The notes under the pieces: generated by a model
The model's input: only the letters and a program-made list of their open reading frames with translations
Database searches by the model: none
What the model was told of the DNA's origin: nothing
Program-made: the position numbers and the translations under genes
Source of the DNA: an uncultured Bacilli bacterium
GTDB taxonomy: Bacteria; Bacillota_I; Bacilli_A; RFN20; CAG-826
NCBI GenBank assembly: GCA_934162685.1
Contig: CAKPJO010000096.1
Span: 1 to 6,072, forward strand
Direction of reading: 5' to 3'
Length of the DNA: 6,072 nt
Shown here: positions 5,777 through 6,072 of the stretch, one piece after another
How the letters are laid out: each line of letters starts with the position of its first letter
Numbering within the stretch: the first letter of the stretch is position 1

Positions 5777-5844
5777 ACAATAATAAATTTGATATTTGTT
5801 TTTGTGCAAGAAAAAGCACTAAAATCATAGCTTTAAAAATTGGT

Positions 5845-5892
5845 AAAAAAAATTAAAAAATACTTGCATTGGTATTGCTATTGTGGTTTAAT
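5845..5892 (+). promoter_or_regulatory. rRNA operon promoter P1 with A-tract UP-like element
   Basis: The -35 box TTGCAT (5864-5869) and -10 box TTTAAT (5887-5892) are 17 nt apart. Two A-tracts (5845-5852 and 5855-5860) lie immediately upstream, where an UP element binds the polymerase alpha subunit. The downstream bases AATAAAG put a G at the expected start (5899), the initiating nucleotide typical of Bacillus rRNA promoters. P2 aligns with it element for element. Confidence 0.75.
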
Positions 5893-5898
5893 AATAAA

Positions 5899-5921
5899 GT
5901 CGAGCGATTGAAGAGCTCGAT
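5899..5921 (+). other. Hairpin at the predicted 5' end of the P1 transcript
   Basis: TCGAGC (5900-5905) pairs with GCTCGA (5915-5920) around a 9-nt loop, and G5899 can wobble-pair with T5921. No U-run follows, so it is not a terminator. It begins at or one base after the predicted P1 start site. Confidence 0.5.
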
Positions 5922-5941
5922 ATTATATTCTAAAAGCTAAT

Positions 5942-5990
5942 AAAAAAAGTTAAAAAAATAGTAGACATTAATTGTTATTAGTGATAGAAT
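5942..5990 (+). promoter_or_regulatory. rRNA operon promoter P2 with A-tract UP-like element
   Basis: The -35 box TAGACA (5962-5967) and -10 box TAGAAT (5985-5990) are 17 nt apart, preceded by A-tracts at 5942-5948 and 5952-5958. As in P1, the -10 is followed by AATAAAG, with the expected start at G5997. P2 lies 98 bp downstream of P1, the tandem arrangement usual for rRNA operons. A TATTAGT 7-mer falls in the spacer (5976-5982), probably by chance. Confidence 0.8.
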
Positions 5991-5997
5991 AATAAAG

Positions 5998-6020
5998 CAC
6001 TAAGGTTAAGAACCGAAGTG
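5998..6020 (+). promoter_or_regulatory. boxB-like hairpin of the rRNA leader
   Basis: CACT (5998-6001) pairs with AGTG (6017-6020), and GGTT (6004-6007) pairs with AACC (6011-6014) around an AAG loop. The two stems are separated by an AA/GA internal loop. The hairpin ends 3 nt before boxA, the position of boxB in rRNA antitermination sites, and starts one base after the predicted P2 start. Confidence 0.55.
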
Positions 6021-6023
6021 AAC

Positions 6024-6038
6024 TGATCTTTGAAAACT
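6024..6038 (+). promoter_or_regulatory. rRNA antitermination boxA
   Basis: TGATCTTTGAAAACT matches the boxA element found in Bacillota rRNA leaders and 16S-23S spacers, where NusB and S10 (NusE) bind the nascent RNA to prevent Rho-dependent termination. Being downstream of tandem promoters, this copy is a leader rather than a spacer element. Confidence 0.85.
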
Positions 6039-6072
6039 AAACAGAATAAAACAACAAAAACAACGTCAATTT

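Larger units (their letters stand above)
5997..6072 (+). other. rRNA operon leader (5' part); 16S rRNA expected beyond the window
   Basis: From the P2 start onward the sequence has the layout of a Bacillota pre-rRNA leader: hairpin, boxA, then an A/C-rich stretch. No mature 16S sequence is reached, since the usual GAGTTTGAT start is not present before the window ends. The identification rests on boxA plus the tandem promoters. Confidence 0.75.

Noticed and set aside
5796..5825. A third rRNA promoter (TTGTTT-N18-TAAAAT) upstream of P1
   Set aside because: Poor -35 and non-optimal spacing; it lacks the AATAAAG start region shared by P1 and P2.
1..6072. CRISPR array, insertion sequence, tRNA gene, phage or defence island
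   Set aside because: No regularly spaced repeats, transposase, tRNA cloverleaf or defence-type genes were seen on either strand. Apart from the rRNA leader the window is housekeeping sequence.

Overview
The window is very AT-rich, uses the standard code (TGG encodes Trp; TGA ends two of the genes) and carries strong Bacillota-type ribosome binding sites. Its genes are typical of low-GC Bacillota: whiA, clpP, a pgk-tpiA pair and a Bax inhibitor-1 family protein, followed by a Bacilli-style rRNA leader. I infer an Erysipelotrichia-, RF39- or Mollicutes-adjacent member of the Bacilli. The species cannot be named from this sequence.

Layout. 1-2072 (+) holds an M19-family dipeptidase, WhiA and a 73-residue XRE-type helix-turn-helix protein. 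The last two overlap by 8 bp and are probably translationally coupled. 2052-2642 (-) is clpP, convergent with the XRE gene and overlapping its 3' end by 21 bp. A plausible rightward terminator for the whiA-XRE transcript lies inside clpP, antisense to it. 2643-2814 is a divergent promoter region for clpP (-) and pgk (+). It includes a perfect 19-bp palindrome just downstream of the pgk -10 box. 2815-4784 (+) is a two-gene glycolytic operon, pgk-tpiA, closed by a strong intrinsic terminator. 5023-5706 (+) is a monocistronic multi-span membrane protein of the Bax inhibitor-1/YetJ family, with its own promoter and terminator. 5761-6072 has no gene. It carries two tandem, nearly parallel rRNA promoters, a boxB-like hairpin and a boxA antitermination signal, so a 16S rRNA gene should begin shortly after the right edge.

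How it fits together. whiA-clpP-pgk-tpiA recalls the classical Bacilli neighbourhood (rapZ-yvcK-whiA-crh / clpP / cggR-gapA-pgk-tpiA-pgm-eno), but condensed. cggR, gapA, pgm and eno are absent here, and an XRE gene sits where Bacillus has crh. Most of the window is housekeeping. I do not see a novel defence, mobile or biosynthetic system. The points worth a second look are regulatory: paired ACTAATA/TATTAGT half-sites at two promoters, hairpins at the predicted 5' ends of three transcripts, an antisense terminator within clpP, and an unusual Phe in the nucleotide-binding segment of phosphoglycerate kinase.
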